64,000 nt of DNA. Source: Rutstroemia sp. NJR-2017a BVV2. Lineage: Eukaryota > Ascomycota > Leotiomycetes > Helotiales > Rutstroemiaceae. Below, piece after piece: positions 36,690 through 48,869 of the stretch. The stretch lies in the NCBI GenBank assembly GCA_002946415.1, contig NJPS01000031.1, positions 496,001 to 560,000 on the forward strand, given 5' to 3'. Numbering within the stretch: position 1 is the stretch's first letter; each line of letters opens with the position of its first letter. The position numbers and the translations under genes were made by a program. The notes beneath the pieces are model-generated. The model saw nothing but the letters and a program-made list of their open reading frames with translations. It was not told where the DNA came from and did not search any database.

Positions 36690-38571
36690 ATGGCACCTAT
36701 TTCACTGTCAGATATCATCACTTCCCTGCCGTCTGAGGACTCATGGGGACCATCAGTCTCTACGGAAACGACCCTAAATGGCGTTCCCTATGCTCCATAC
36801 TCGAAAGGCGATAAATTAGGTCGCATGGCAGATTGGACGGCTGAGGGCAAAGATGGAAGAGATGGCAGAGGAGGGAGACAGCAATACAACCGAAACTACA
36901 GAGGTGCGGTATTACCTGGATTTTTTTCTCTCTATGATGCTGTTCACTACCTGGGATATGTTTGCGACGCCTAGAATTCCCACTAATACATAAATTACAA
37001 ATAGATCAACAAGTTTATGGTGCTGGAACTTCCTCTTTATTCGCTGTGCAAATGGCAGAAGACGAATCCACTTTCTCGGTTGTCAGCAATACTCGCGATT
37101 CTACCAAGACTCGTTTTGGACGTGGTGGAACCTTCACCCGAGGACGTGGTCAACGTGGTGGCAGAGGTGATACCAGAGGTGGCCGAGGACAATTCCAGAG
37201 GGTTGGTGGACGAGGTGGACAGCAAGGTTATGGTTACGATAGCCGTGGCGGTCGAGGAGGTGCACGAGGCGGCAGACGATTTGGATGGAAAGATTACGAT
37301 AAGCCGCAAAGAAATCGTGATGCCTCTGTCAACATCAAGCCCGACTGGAAAATGTTGGAGGAGATTGATTTCAACCGTTTGGTTAAGCTAAATCTCGACA
37401 CTGATGATGGAGAGGATATCGACAGCTACGGTTTCTTGTACTACTATGACCGATCTTTCGACAAGCAACCTGTTAAGTCTGCCGAGCGAAAGCTGAACGT
37501 CGTCGATCGCGCCGCTTACAATGTCACCACATCTTCCGACCCTGTCATCCAAGAACTTGCCGAGAAAGACGAGGCTACAATTTTCGCCACAGACAGCATT
37601 CTCTCCATGCTCATGTGTGCCCCTCGATCAGTCTACCCCTGGGATATCGTTATTGTTAAACAAGGCAACAAAGTATTCCTCGACAAGAGAGATAATGCTA
37701 CCTTGGATATGGTTACAGTCAACGAGAATGCTGCTGATGCACCAATGGATGCCTCAGAGGGTAGCAAGGATGCCATCAACCAGCCAAGCGCGTTGGCCGA
37801 GGAGGCAACTTATATCAACCACAACTTTGCAAACCAAGTTGTGAAGGAAAATGATAGCCAGAAGGTTGAGATGGAAAACGAGAACCCATTCTACAATGCC
37901 GCCGAGGAGACCGAGCCACCTGCTAGCAAGGCATACAAATACCGCAGATTCGATCTATCCTTGAACGATGAAGACCCAGTTCATTTGATCGTGCGAACAG
38001 AACTTGACGCTGTTGCAAAGAACGCAATTAGTGGAGAGGACCAATACTTGACGGTCAAAGCTCTCAATGAGTTCGATCACAAAGCACAAGGAAGCGGAGG
38101 TGCTCTGGACTGGAGGACGAAGTTGGTCAGCCAACGTGGTGCTGTTGTTGCTACAGAGATGAAGAATAACAGCTGCAAGCTTGCAAGATGGACAGTTCAA
38201 AGTATCATCGCTAAGGCCGATGTCATGAAACTTGGGTACGTATTCATTTTCACTCAGCAGTATGCTTTTACTAATATCATAACAGATTCGTTTCTCGAGC
38301 AAATCCAAAGCTTAACGACCGCCATGTTATCCTTGGTGTTATTGGCTGGAAGCCTCGCGATTTCGCCCAGCAAATGAATCTCTCCTTGTCTAACGGTTGG
38401 GGTATTGTCCGCACTATCGTTGACATGTGTATAAAGCGGGAAGATGGCAAATACGTACTTGTTAAGGATCCTAACAAGCCAACCCTCCGACTTTACCAGG
38501 TACCAGCTGGAAGTTTTGAGGATGATGAAGAGGGTAATGTGATTGAAGAAGCCGATGAGGGTGACGAATAG
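36690..38571 (+). CDS. Translation initiation factor eIF3 subunit D
   Basis: Subunit of the eIF3 complex; in animals eIF3d can bind the mRNA 5' cap. Exons 36690-36903, 37005-38235 and 38286-38571 give 576 residues, normal for the family. The N-terminus [20 protein letters not shown] and the [16 protein letters not shown] block are family hallmarks. An RGG-rich linker follows (about 100-150; [14 protein letters not shown]), typical of eIF3d. Then come the core [65 protein letters not shown] and [20 protein letters not shown], and an acidic tail. Every splice join keeps frame. A strong housekeeping call. Confidence 0.98.
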
Positions 38572-39352
38572 ATGGTGGTCCGGAAGCGAACTAAAAAAAG
38601 TTACCATGTTGGACACATGTGGGCTGGACTTCATGGAGTTATGATAATGGGCCGCGTACATTAGATGACCAGGCTAAGCTGTTGACAATTGAAGTTGCTC
38701 TGTAATCAAGACGTCGAGCATCAATGCTTACTAATACTCTTTCCCCAATATACGCCTTGGCCCAATTCAGTAATTGGTATGGTGAATGGCGACCAATAGT
38801 TATCGCCGAAAATACTTAGCGAGGGGTAATGAGGGTTGATTATCAATTTGCTCTGCAGTCTTCTTGTACACCTTGAGATGCGCTTGTTGATGTTGGTTTA
38901 CAGTAAACTCTACAAGGCCAATCATATCCTAGAATTTCTGCAGTATCTAAGTGCAAAAGTGATTTTGCCTATGTGCATTGTTCTTTATGTGGAAGTTCTC
39001 CGAGAGTCTTTATCTATCAGTGGTACAGAACCGCCTTGAAAGATATTTGCAGCCACAAACTCAATCAGTAATCATTCCTAGAGAAACCAGTATCTCCTCT
39101 TAGCAGCATCAATTATAGCCATCCTTCTATACTTTATAATAGTTCGGCGGTCGAAAGCTCCAGAGATTGATAAGCTGACTGAGTGCTCCACAAGCAGCTT
39201 TACTTGGTAATTGTGCTGGCATTTTTACGTATATATGGACCCGCTCGTCCTCCGCATTCACTTCCCATTCCCATCGCCATCTAGCAGCTTGTTCACAGTC
39301 TAATTTCCAGAACCATCTTTCAGAAACCCCAGATACTCTTCACTTCATCACA
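38572..39352. other. Spacer between eIF3d and SDR genes
   Basis: About 780 bases with the eIF3d 3' end and the SDR promoter. No further gene is seen. Confidence 0.5.
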
Positions 39353-40394
39353 ATGGCGTCCAACGATGTTGACCCCAATCAATTCACGACCCCTTTTTCG
39401 ATCACAAAAGCCATCCATCGTGACCCCTATTACGCAATTGAACCTAGTAATCCAGCCAACAATCAGAAAGGAAAGATTATAATCATCACCGGAGCAAGTG
39501 CCGGAATTGGTGCCGTAAGTTCTTGGAACTGACATCCTTAATCAGAATTTCAATGACTAACAAGCTATAGGCGGCAGCAAAAGTTTGGGCAGAAGCTCAC
39601 GCCTCTGGCATTGTGCTTGCAGCACGTCGTGTATCGAACCTGGACGCACTGGCTGCTAAACTTCAACCCCTTAGTCCTGAGACTAAGTTCCTCAGTGTAA
39701 AACTTGACATTTCGGTTGAAGAAGATGTCAAGAACTTGTATGCCACGGTGCAAAAGGAGTTTGGCAGGCCTGCCGACGTTGTTTTGAATAATGCTGGATA
39801 TCTAGAAGACGGGTGTCTGGTTGGGGAAACCGAGCCTGCTACGTGGTGGAAGGGATTTGTAAGTTTTCCCATCCTGATGCATTCAAATAGCAGGAGTTAA
39901 TCTTTAAATTACAGGAAATCAACATGAGAGGTCTCTACAACATGATCCACCACTACATCCGCTCATTCCCCGACCCTAAAAAGCCTACCGGAACAATCAT
40001 AACCGTCTCATCCGGTCGCGCAGGCATTTCCACCGTTGGTGGATCCGCCTACAATATCTCCAAGCTCGCTGAACAACGACTAACCGAGCACGTTGCTCTC
40101 GAATATCCTTCTCTCCGCGTCTTCACGACCATGCCAGGCATCGTTCCTACGGACATGGCAACCGATTTCTTCCGGCCTTTTGCTAAGGATCATGTAGATT
40201 TGACAGGCATGTTGGCGTTGTATCTGGCGCAGGAGAAGGCGGATTACTTGAGGGGAGGTATGGTCAGTGTTAATTGGGACGTCGAGGAGATGGAGAAGCA
40301 TAAGGATGAAATTGTGGAGAAGAAGTTGTTGCACACTAGTTGGTTGCCTATTCTGCCTATAGAGGGAGGAAAAGGTCTGGGGTTGGATGCTTAA
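39353..40394 (+). CDS. Short-chain dehydrogenase/reductase (SDR)
   Basis: NAD(P)-dependent oxidoreductase of unknown substrate. Exons 39353-39514, 39571-39858 and 39915-40394 give 309 residues. The Rossmann cofactor motif is TGASAGIGA (TGxxxGxG). The NNAG motif (VVLNNAGYL) follows, then the catalytic Ser in TIITVSSGRAG and the YxxxK pair in SAYNISKLAEQR. The Arg/Arg context after the second strand (LAARR) would fit NADPH preference, as inference only. A C-terminal extension reaches GGKGLGLDA. It is a cytosolic, classical SDR without a targeting signal. It stands alone, with no biosynthetic partner genes next to it. Confidence 0.94.
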
Positions 40395-41142
40395 AGGTGG
40401 TAGATAGTTGCGAGCAAGGTTCGGAAAAGTCATGGTCAGTGTTATTTTCATATTTTAAATGGTAGAGCTCGATAGATTGAAAGACGTTAGGCTCTTGGAA
40501 TGGTTATCTTCATTTTTTCAACCAAATGGTCCCATGCAAAGAGGTATGAAGCCCCGTGAGATTGGAGGGCAGGATTCTCTATCCATACTTCCTCTTCAGT
40601 GAAAATCGAATACACCAACGCTAGACAACAAGCTCTTAACAAGATCTGCTTAAAGAACATCAAATTTGAGCATACTAGATAATAAGATTCCGGTGAAAGA
40701 TTTCAAACCCCCTTTTAAGTACAATAGTCGCAAATTTTTGGATTGACATGACGATCTTGCCAAGGTTAGTGCGCGCCAGAGCAATCGTCGACATATCTTC
40801 GTATTTCACTGCATATTCATGTCACCAATGCATGTTCTACTGTCGCGGCGGAATAAAGAGTCAAAATTTTTCTAAGTGACGATGTCAGTCCAAATCTGAG
40901 TCCACATCTTATCTTGTGTGACCACAGGCCCATGATTGTACCCTGTATGTCAGCTCATCCAAGCGGCCGCGACCGACAACACAACACGGCAAGGCAGAAT
41001 CAACAGCAAATTTCACTTCGTTTCTATTCACCAGTCGATCGTTTTTCGTTTTATCTACCCTCACTTGGAGCGCCGAGACGCTTCTGAGATAATTTATGTA
41101 ATCCACAGACAAGATATTGCGGGCAATCACGCTGTGGACATC
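40395..41142. other. Spacer between SDR and prenylcysteine oxidase-like genes
   Basis: About 750 bases with no supported gene. It holds the promoter of the downstream gene. The frame of that gene stays open upstream to 40936, but the ATG at 41143 is the first well-placed start. Confidence 0.45.
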
Positions 41143-43099
41143 ATGGCCAGAATCGCGATTCGCAACGAGTCACAGCAACCCCGCACCCAACCTCCATCCG
41201 CAGCTGAGTCCTTTCGCAATGCAATCTTAACCCACTCGCGATTTGCCTACGACTCCCCATCACCTCCCAGCGTCCCATCCTATGATACACAATCAACAAC
41301 AACTTCATTACCTCCCTACGACAACCCCTCTCTCGACAACACAGACCTCGAGCCTCCCCCACCCTACACCGAGCGCTCTCACCTCCTTCCTCGAAAACCT
41401 CCCTCGTACACATCCAGCCGGTATCCCGACTCCGACGCTGAATCTGGATACCAATATCAGCGTCCAAGCGGGAAACGCAAACCCCTCATCTCGAAATGCG
41501 CATGGCACCGTATCATCACTGGGATACTGGTCTTTGGTGTCTTCGCCGCATCGGTTAACTTACTTGCTGCACAGGATTGGAATGCGGGAATCAAGGAGCC
41601 GGTGAGGAAGCAGAGGGTTGCAGTTGTGGGGGCGGGGCCAGCGGGGGTAGGGTGTGCGGTTGAGTTGGTGGGGCAGGGAAGGAGGGGGTTCGGGAAGGGG
41701 GTTGAAGTTGAAGTTGTGGTTTTTGAGGAAAAAGGACGGATTGGGGGTAGGATGGTGCTTGGTGATGAGGGGGAGGTGGAAGTGGAAGTGGAGGATGTGA
41801 TGAGTGGAGGACTGATGGAGAGTTTAGCGGAAGTGATTCGTGATTCCGGGAGCGAAGAATGGAAGGAGATGAAAGTGTCTAAACAAGCTGAAGTAGTTGG
41901 AATGTAAGTTTCCCCAGTATCATTTCTTCGACTTGGATTCTAACAACACATCACACAGCTACAACGACAAAACCCTCTTAACCTCCACCACCCGCCCCTA
42001 CACTTCCCTCCCCTACAGCACATGGCTCTCCCTCCTCTTCCACTACGGCCCCTCCGTCTGGCGCGCCCACGCCCTCCCCAGCGGGACCATATCCTCTCTC
42101 ACCCAGCTCCTGCACGCCCGTCCCCGCACCCCTTTCCCCTCCATCCAAGCCCTCCTCCGCCTGTCCAGCAGCACCTCAACCAGCACCAGCACTAGCGCAC
42201 TCACCCGCCTACAGAAAAACGGCATCAGCGCCGCGTACACGCACGACATCCTCGCGCCCCAAGTCCGCCGCCACACCGGCCAAGAAGTCTCCGAGATCAG
42301 CGACCTCGCGCTAAGTATCGCTTTATGGCGAGAAGAGCAGGGCGTGCAGAGAGAAGCTCAAGGCGTGTATTCCGCCCTCATGAACTCATTACTCTCCTCC
42401 AGTGGAGCAGATCTTCGCACCGCAACGAAAGTCACCGGGTTGCGACGCGAGATGATAGACGAAGATGGGGTTGAGAAATGGATTCTGGAGTATGCGGATC
42501 TGAGGAATGCATCGGTGGTAGGATATGAAGTTTTCGATAAAATTGTCATCGCAGCGCCATTTGATGATTCGCTTGTGAAAGATAGTATTGCGCTCGGCGA
42601 TGCAGATGCGGGGCAGACCCAATTGGAGGAGTATCGAGCACAGTATATGACGTTCTTCAGCACCCGCGAACCGCTCCCGCATTCGAGATTCGGCAGCGGA
42701 GATACACTACCCAGTCAACTCCTCCCGCAGACTCCGAGCTCAGAAGGCATAACTGAGATTTCCTTCCTTCGTACTATCACTCACCCGACGCTCTCCCATC
42801 AATATCGCCTCCTGTCATCATTCCCAGTTTCCAACGCTACGTTTCAGACATACATAGGACTGGAACTCGACACGCTGGAATCATGGACGCAGTATTCCAT
42901 TCCGTACGCATATCCACCGATGTACGCGCGCAGTATCGTGGAAGCGCAGGGGAATTTTGCGATGCGTAAGGGGCTGTGGACGACGAGTGGTGCAGAGGGA
43001 GTATTAGGGAGTTCTGTAGATTTGAGTTGGGTTGTAGGGAGGAACGTAGGGCGGTTGATTAGTGCTGAGATCAGGAAGGATAAAGTGATGAGAAAGTAA
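41143..43099 (+). CDS. Prenylcysteine oxidase/lyase-like FAD protein
   Basis: Predicted flavoprotein of the prenylcysteine lyase family, which cleaves the thioether of prenylated cysteine released from degraded proteins. Exons 41143-41903 and 41959-43099 give 633 residues. Residues 1-120 are Pro/Ser-rich and cytosol-like, with two PPxY-type motifs (PPPY in the PPPPYTE stretch; PPSY). A single membrane segment follows (HRIITGILVFGVFAASVNLL, about 126-145), then a luminal FAD-binding start, RVAVVGAGPAGVGCAVEL (GxGxxG). After that come a domain matching the lyase region (YGPSVWRAHALPSG, FHYGPS) and a C-terminal FAD-closing WTTSGAEGVLGSSVDLSW. The type II membrane layout differs from the signal-peptide form of the animal enzyme. 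Confidence 0.87.
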
Positions 43100-43469
43100 A
43101 GGGGGTGAAATCGAGGAGGGAGAAGTGACTTGTTTGCAGAGCATGAATGAACGACAAACGGATTTCTGGAGTTTGAGGAGTTTACCCAGGATAGGAAGAG
43201 GAAGGTTTAATGCACAAACAACGACTTGATGATTTGATTTGTAGGAGTGTAGGAGTACCATTTCCGAGACGTCGGTTCTACCACCATTTGGTTAAGAAAC
43301 TTTTATACTGCCTTGGTATCAAAATAATAACCAATAAAGTTTGTCATGTCAAATGCCCCTCCTGCGGTTAAAAATAATTAAACCTCCAAAAGACACCTCC
43401 GCTAAAGATTTTGTAAGCCCGAGCCCATCCACCTCCATGACGCCGAAAGAATGAAAGATGATATCATAG
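43100..43469. other. Convergent 3' spacer
   Basis: 370 bases between the convergent stop codons of the prenylcysteine oxidase-like and bZIP genes. AT-rich, with nothing else recognised. Confidence 0.5.
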
Positions 43470-44845
43470 TCAAGACATGTAATGCATCACGCCAGGAGAG
43501 GTGTCCGTAGAGAACAAAGCCTGAAGAGCATCGCGGACCTCAAATTCCTCCAGCGCCGCACCGAATCTGTCATCAGTCAGCACTACTCTGCTAAGCCACT
43601 TCAAAGTCAGGGGCACATACCCGTAACATCTGACTTTAGGAAGTAAGTCTTCGCTCATTGCCTTGAAATCCTTTTCCTTCAGCTCAGACAACCTTGGATG
43701 AGCTAGAACCATTCCCCAAGCCATCACCGGCGTAATCTCCCCATTCAAATCAAGCCTCTTGCTCAGATCAAGCAGATTCGATAAGTCTGATTTGGAAAGA
43801 TCCCATGTCTTCTGCGATTCGGGCTTGTTGACATGTGGTAAACAATGACCAAATGGAATGTCTGGATGCTGCTCCATGTCGACTTCGGGAGGGCATGTAG
43901 CCATGAGTGCATGTCCACACCATATTTCGCCTTCAGGGTCACTCGATCTCTCCATGAGAAATTGCATGTGATCCATGCAAGGTCGCTCGAGCCTACGCCG
44001 AAAATTGTCGTCAGCTATTGAGGAGGCGACATCTACGGCTTCGGAGGATTGCCGTACGTTAGGACGAAATCAATGCCTGCCTGATCATAATCCACCCCTG
44101 GCTGAACCTGCTGTTGCGCCATACTCCGACCATTCATATTATTGCTAGCGCCGAATTCGGGGGGTGAGCCATGATTGTATTGCATGTTGTTGGGATTCAA
44201 ATTCGATGAGTGGCTTCCCGGAGGAGGACTGTAGGTCGTTGAGCCTGGCGCATAGCTGCCGGAAACGCTTCCACTCGAAGTATATCCCACGCTCGGATTT
44301 CGTTGTTGAAGTTCGCCCACACCTCCGGTACCATTCCACGGTATGCCATGTTGTGCAAGAAGCTGTTTTAATTGCCTATTTTCTTCTGCGAGGGATTCTT
44401 TACTTCTGGTGATCGTGCTGAAATTCTCCTTCAATCTTAAAACTTCCTGTTCAAGAGCTTTGATGTATATTTCTTTGCGCTCGCGATGCGTTCTAAAAGA
44501 GATGTCAGTCCCTTGCAGGCATTGGGTAATGCGCCATTCTACCTTTGAGCTTGACGGTTCAACTCTTGTCTTCTTGTTAACGCAGGTTTGCTATCCGGCT
44601 TCGGTCCCCTCTTTTTTGGTGCTTGGCCATCTACTATCATGAACATCAGTATGATATCCCAGATATATGCGAAGTGATACGCTGTCCATACCCCTAGTGC
44701 TTTTCTTTTCTGTTAAAGTTTTGAGAAATCCTAGGCTCATTGATAGTGGAGATTTGTCGCTTCGCCCTTCATCTGAATACCCGCTTCCGTGGTCCCCTCG
44801 CTCCGCCTGGTTCGTATAGTTGCCCGTTGGGGATAGCGAAGACAT
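43470..44845 (-). CDS. bZIP transcription factor with DUF3425-like C-terminus
   Basis: Predicted nuclear regulator. Exons 44845-44692, 44633-44543, 44492-44058 and 43992-43470 give 400 residues. The basic region KPALTRRQELNRQAQRTHRE spans an exon join and has the bZIP spacing of N and R residues. It leads into a leucine zipper around YIKALEQEVLRLKENFSTIT and ENRQLKQLLAQHGIPW. The middle is Ser/Gly/Asn-rich. The C-terminal 170 residues (from LERPCMDHMQFLMER through GHALMATCPPE and PLTLKWLSRVVLTD) match the helical domain that follows many fungal bZIPs (DUF3425). I chose the ATG at 44845 (MSSLSPTGNYTNQ) over an in-frame upstream ATG at 44935. Targets are unknown. Confidence 0.9.
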
Positions 44846-46380
44846 TGTCGTTGATTCTTGGGCGCGCCAGTATCCCGATAGTAGTCTAATCTCGTTAGCC
44901 AATTGTCCGAGAATAATCTTCCCAATTGAGGACAAAGTAATAGGTAAGTGTAGGGCAATAGAGGATGAGTAGCAATAGAGGGGTTCTCGTACATATCAAG
45001 GCAATTCACTGTCGGTTTATATCGAATTTTGGTTGAGTCGCGTCACTAAAGAAAGGAACCCAGTGCCGGCGATATTGCGGGGTCACAGTGGAAGTAGCGT
45101 CCGCTATTTGACCTGACCGTGAGATGTGTTTAAGCCTTTAAGGCCAGGGAATTCCTGGATATCGAGGCGCAGTGGAGCGTGCTGAATGAAGCCTGAAGTA
45201 AAATTGCCGCCAGAGCTAGACCAAGATCGCTGGATTCGGGAGAATGGTGGGTTTCTTAAATGAGGATCTCGAGTTATTTGGAATAGAGGTCAGAGCATAA
45301 GAGTCGAGGCACTGCACTGCAAGCCGCGAATGATCGCTTATTCGCAACTTGCCGTATCCAGTCACTCCAGTGAAGGCGAGGAGCTACAGCTGCATGCAAT
45401 ATTAGATAACTGTAGCACCAACACCATGCATACGCCTGGATGTTGCGCGGGAGTACGGGACCGATGGGAGGAGAGAGGCGATATACTTCTGTATGTGACA
45501 CAGATAGTGGTAGATCCACAGCTGCTGAGGGAGGTAGGCTATTAAGCATCCACTTGTGTCGCTCGATAAGGCTGAGAGTAAAGGCTCGTGCAAGGTACAG
45601 GATTCTTTGTCGCGGACAGCAGTTACATTGTATTGTTCGCAGTAGCAGTGACGGACATAAACATGGATTATCACGGATCTGGTGGATGGCTTGACTTTGG
45701 AGATGCGATGTTCGACTGCCCCGGCCAATGTTCCTTGTCGGTCAGCTTACTACTCGTGGCTCTCTCTGCCTCAGTCGTGCTCAGTGTGCCTTCTCCAGCT
45801 CCAAATTAAGCAGTTTTTCGCTCTTTCCTTGCGCCGTATTCTTACAACTCGTACAACGCCGTGGGGTTCGGCACGCCATAAGATTCCATAGAGGGATCGA
45901 ATACGCACCCTGCTTCAATCACTACTGCCACAGTGCCCGTGTAACCTTACAGTTCCTTCGCCATCTCCAATGAAAACCTGGGGATTGCCAGTATGAAACC
46001 AAAGCCAACATAGCCAACATAGCGAAAGTCTCATGATGTCCGCTTTGAGATATCTGCGCTATATTCTTACACCTCCCTTCCTCGTCCGAGCTGTCCGTCC
46101 ATGATCTACACACATACAGCCTCGGTGCCAACTTAAAGTCTTCGTCTTCCTAAGTTCCTACATGATTTCTCGCTTGTGCGATGTGACGCAGGGACTTGGC
46201 GGGCACACATGGCGCACACGGCGCACACGACCAATATTTGCTTCAGCACTGGCTATCTCCATTTTTCCTGACTCAGCAGGGAAAGTAAGTTTCTGTCTAT
46301 GTTAAGTGCCTGGTATTTGCATGTGCTGACCGCTCCCCCTCACTCATAAGTGATATCATCAAACTTCAGTCAATCTCGCG
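44846..46380. other. Divergent spacer between bZIP and acyltransferase genes
   Basis: About 1.5 kb, likely holding both promoters. A small GGCGCACAC-type tandem array lies at 46203-46229. Open frames of 70-110 codons occur on both strands at 45.3-45.9 kb without coding support. Confidence 0.45.
46203..46229. repeat. Tandem GGCGCACAC-type array
   Basis: About three copies of a nine-base GGCGCACAC-like unit, about 150 bases upstream of the acyltransferase ATG. It could be a cluster of factor sites; there is no direct evidence. Confidence 0.7.
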
Positions 46381-47365
46381 ATGGGAGTCAAAGTGGGAGC
46401 CAGCGATGTCCTCACGAGTATCCGTGGAGTGCTCCTTGTTATACCATGGCTGCTAGAGTTAGTCCTTATGGACGTCCTTATCTCTCTATTCCTACCCTTC
46501 AGCTACCTATTCCCAAACTGGGTATATAATGCCTCGTCTTTCATCGCATTCACCAACTGGAACTGGATTCAATTTATCTTTGAGGTTTTCAACGGCGGGA
46601 AGATCAGTATCTCTGGAGATGTTCTGCCTGAAGGAGAAACGGCCATTGTCATTGCCAACCACGTTAGTTGGACCGACTTTTACATGATCCAAGCACTCGC
46701 CATCAGAGCTGGAATGCTCAGTAGATGTCGATGGTTCGCAAAGATCGAATTGAGATGGGTACCATTACTTGGTTGGGGTATCTGGGGAATGGGCATGCCC
46801 ATGGTGAGCAGGAATTGGTTGAAGGACAAGAAGGAACTAGACCGCGTATTTGCAGGTGTGGTGGTAAAGAAGTGGCCCCAATGTAAGCAGTATATCCTTG
46901 ATCAGAAGATGCAGTGCTAACCACTTTATAGGGCTCATAAGCTTCAGTGAAGCTACGAGATTCACTCCTAAGAAGTACGAAGAGACGAAAATCTGGTGCA
47001 AGGAGAACAATCGACCAGTTCCCAAACATCTTTTATATCCAAGAACGAAGGGTTTCGTAACAACGGTACAGCATTTGCGCAAGGCTGAGCACGTCAAGGC
47101 GGTTTACGATATGACGATCGCATATTCACGCCATAATAAATTTCACGAAGCACCTACAATCTGGGAGTCGCTGAGCTGTGGGGATTTGAGTGGAAGCCGA
47201 GGATACAAATTTCACGTTGACGTGAAGAGATTTCCGCTTGACGAACTTCCAGAAACCGATGCAGAGCTGGCCAAATGGCTAGAACAAAGATGGCTTGCTA
47301 AGGGTGAATTCTTGGAGGCCAAGAGGGAGGAATGGTCAAGATCATTGAAACCTATCGCGGCATAG
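46381..47365 (+). CDS. 1-acyl-glycerophosphate acyltransferase (PlsC/AGPAT family)
   Basis: Membrane enzyme that adds an acyl chain to a lysophospholipid; relatives are AGPAT3-5, LCLAT1 and yeast Cst26. Exons 46381-46882 and 46932-47365 give 311 residues. N-terminal hydrophobic segments (GVLLVIPWLLELVLMDVLIS) anchor it, probably in the ER. The catalytic HX4D motif is in IVIANHVSWTDFYM. The second acyltransferase block is in ISFSEATRFTPKKYEE, where the usual EGTR reads EATR. The region YPRTKGFVTTVQHLRKAEHV is typical of the AGPAT3-5 branch. Acyl acceptor and donor cannot be told from sequence. The 3' splice join (CAA T|GG) restores Trp in frame. Confidence 0.92.
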
Positions 47366-47843
47366 TTATCGAGCATACGATATCGTGACCGCACAGTAAG
47401 ACGGGCGCAGTACCTACTATTTTTAGAGGTAAAAGTTCTACAAGTACTTCTATCGCTTTATCGCGAATTCTCCGCACGCGGAATGTTGGCCGGTGTCGTG
47501 GAAATCTATTTTTGGATTCGAGGAATGTATATCTTCGTCTCTTCGTTCGCCCGCAAGCGCGCACATCGTCAATTTCCAATTCAAATGTCATACATGACAC
47601 AAAGAAGGAACATTCTCCCAAACCTTTTCATTTATTTGAAAATTCTTATTGTGACCCGAATCCAGCCATATGAATTCGCAATGATTGACCCAACAAAGAA
47701 AATGCTGTCTGCGTCCAAATACCACAGAGATCTTCATCTACGATTACCTCTATTAGAAACTTCTTCTGAAACCTTTTATCCAAACCTTCCAAGTTTTTCA
47801 TCTCCATCTTAATATATTCCATTAACACAAGCCAAGAAAAGCC
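47366..47843. other. Spacer after the acyltransferase
   Basis: About 480 bases with 3' UTR and promoter sequence. Overlapping frames on both strands are considered chance. Confidence 0.5.
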
Positions 47844-48266
47844 ATGCCTACAGGTGCTCTCGCAATTTCAATTCCGGACTCCCCTGCGACGACGACCAGA
47901 AAAGCGACGCAACATTCAGTCGTTCGTCCAACTTTCTTCCCTACTGTTGCATGGTGGAAGCTTTTCCCGAGACCGTTTGGTGGGGATGTTTATAGGGACG
48001 GCGGGGAGGAGAGAAATTACAGGGCTGAAGAGGGTCTATTGGATGGAGGACGAAATGATGAGTTTAGTGTTGGGAATGGGTTAATTGGGGCAGGGAGAGT
48101 CGGGTCAGGGGTGGGGATGATGAGGGGTGCAGGGAGTGACTACTGGAGGAGGGTGAGGGAACAGAGTGAGAGGAGGGGAAAACTTAGGTTCTGGGTAGAG
48201 GTGCTTGGGGCGGTGGGAGTTGTGGTTGCGGTGGTGGGATTAATTGGGTTGATTGTCAGAGGGTGA
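47844..48266 (+). CDS. Small single-pass (tail-anchored) protein, function unknown
   Basis: An intronless frame of 140 residues. It starts MPTGALAISIPDSPATTTRK and has a conserved-looking block HSVVRPTFFPTVAWWKLFPR. A Gly-rich low-complexity middle follows (GGRNDEFSVGNGLIGAGRVG). After the basic RRVREQSERRGKLRFW comes one hydrophobic segment (VEVLGAVGVVVAVVGLIGLI) close to the C-terminus. That arrangement fits a tail-anchored membrane protein with its N-terminus in the cytosol. I do not recognise the family. Composition and a clean start after A-rich leader sequence favour a real gene. Confidence 0.55.
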   Translation: MPTGALAISIPDSPATTTRKATQHSVVRPTFFPTVAWWKLFPRPFGGDVYRDGGEERNYRAEEGLLDGGRNDEFSVGNGLIGAGRVGSGVGMMRGAGSDYWRRVREQSERRGKLRFWVEVLGAVGVVVAVVGLIGLIVRG

Positions 48267-48869
48267 AAGGCCGAGGGTTTGACGATATCTCACTGCGAGA
48301 TTCGGATGGGACAGTCTGCATGTTGGTGCATGCTCGATCGTTTCTGCGGCATGTTTGGAGATTACTAGACGGCGGGGTGAGCCAAAAATGTATGTGTCGA
48401 AGATGGTCCACAACAACTATGGCTAACTCTGTCGCAGTTCGTCCTCTTCATAAGATGTCGCAATCAAACTCAAGCATACGAATTCCTTCCTGACTCAGAA
48501 TTATTACCACTCACTGGACAGCCACCAGCCACCACCGGACACAGAACGAGTAGAAGGCGACATATAAATTCGAATCGCAATATACTTATCAACGCCAGAC
48601 TCAGAACCGTGGTTCCTACGTCGACTCCATGCTATGCTATCAATGTAATGCTATGCTATAACCTATCCTCCCAACGCCATGCAGCCTTTTTTGTTTCCAA
48701 TCCGACCCCATCCCACATTTTTGGTATCCAAACTCCGCGCAAATGCAAATGCCCCTATATACCGCACCGTACCGCCAGTTCAACCCAGCAGCACAGCGCA
48801 CGTCTATATACAATCCCCATCCCAAAACGCTCTCCTCCACCCGTGCGATGGGAACATGCAACCAAATAT
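48267..48869. other. Spacer, 48.3-48.9 kb
   Basis: About 600 bases with no supported gene; it includes a tract with ATGCTATGCTAT-like repetition near 48630-48660. Confidence 0.45.
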
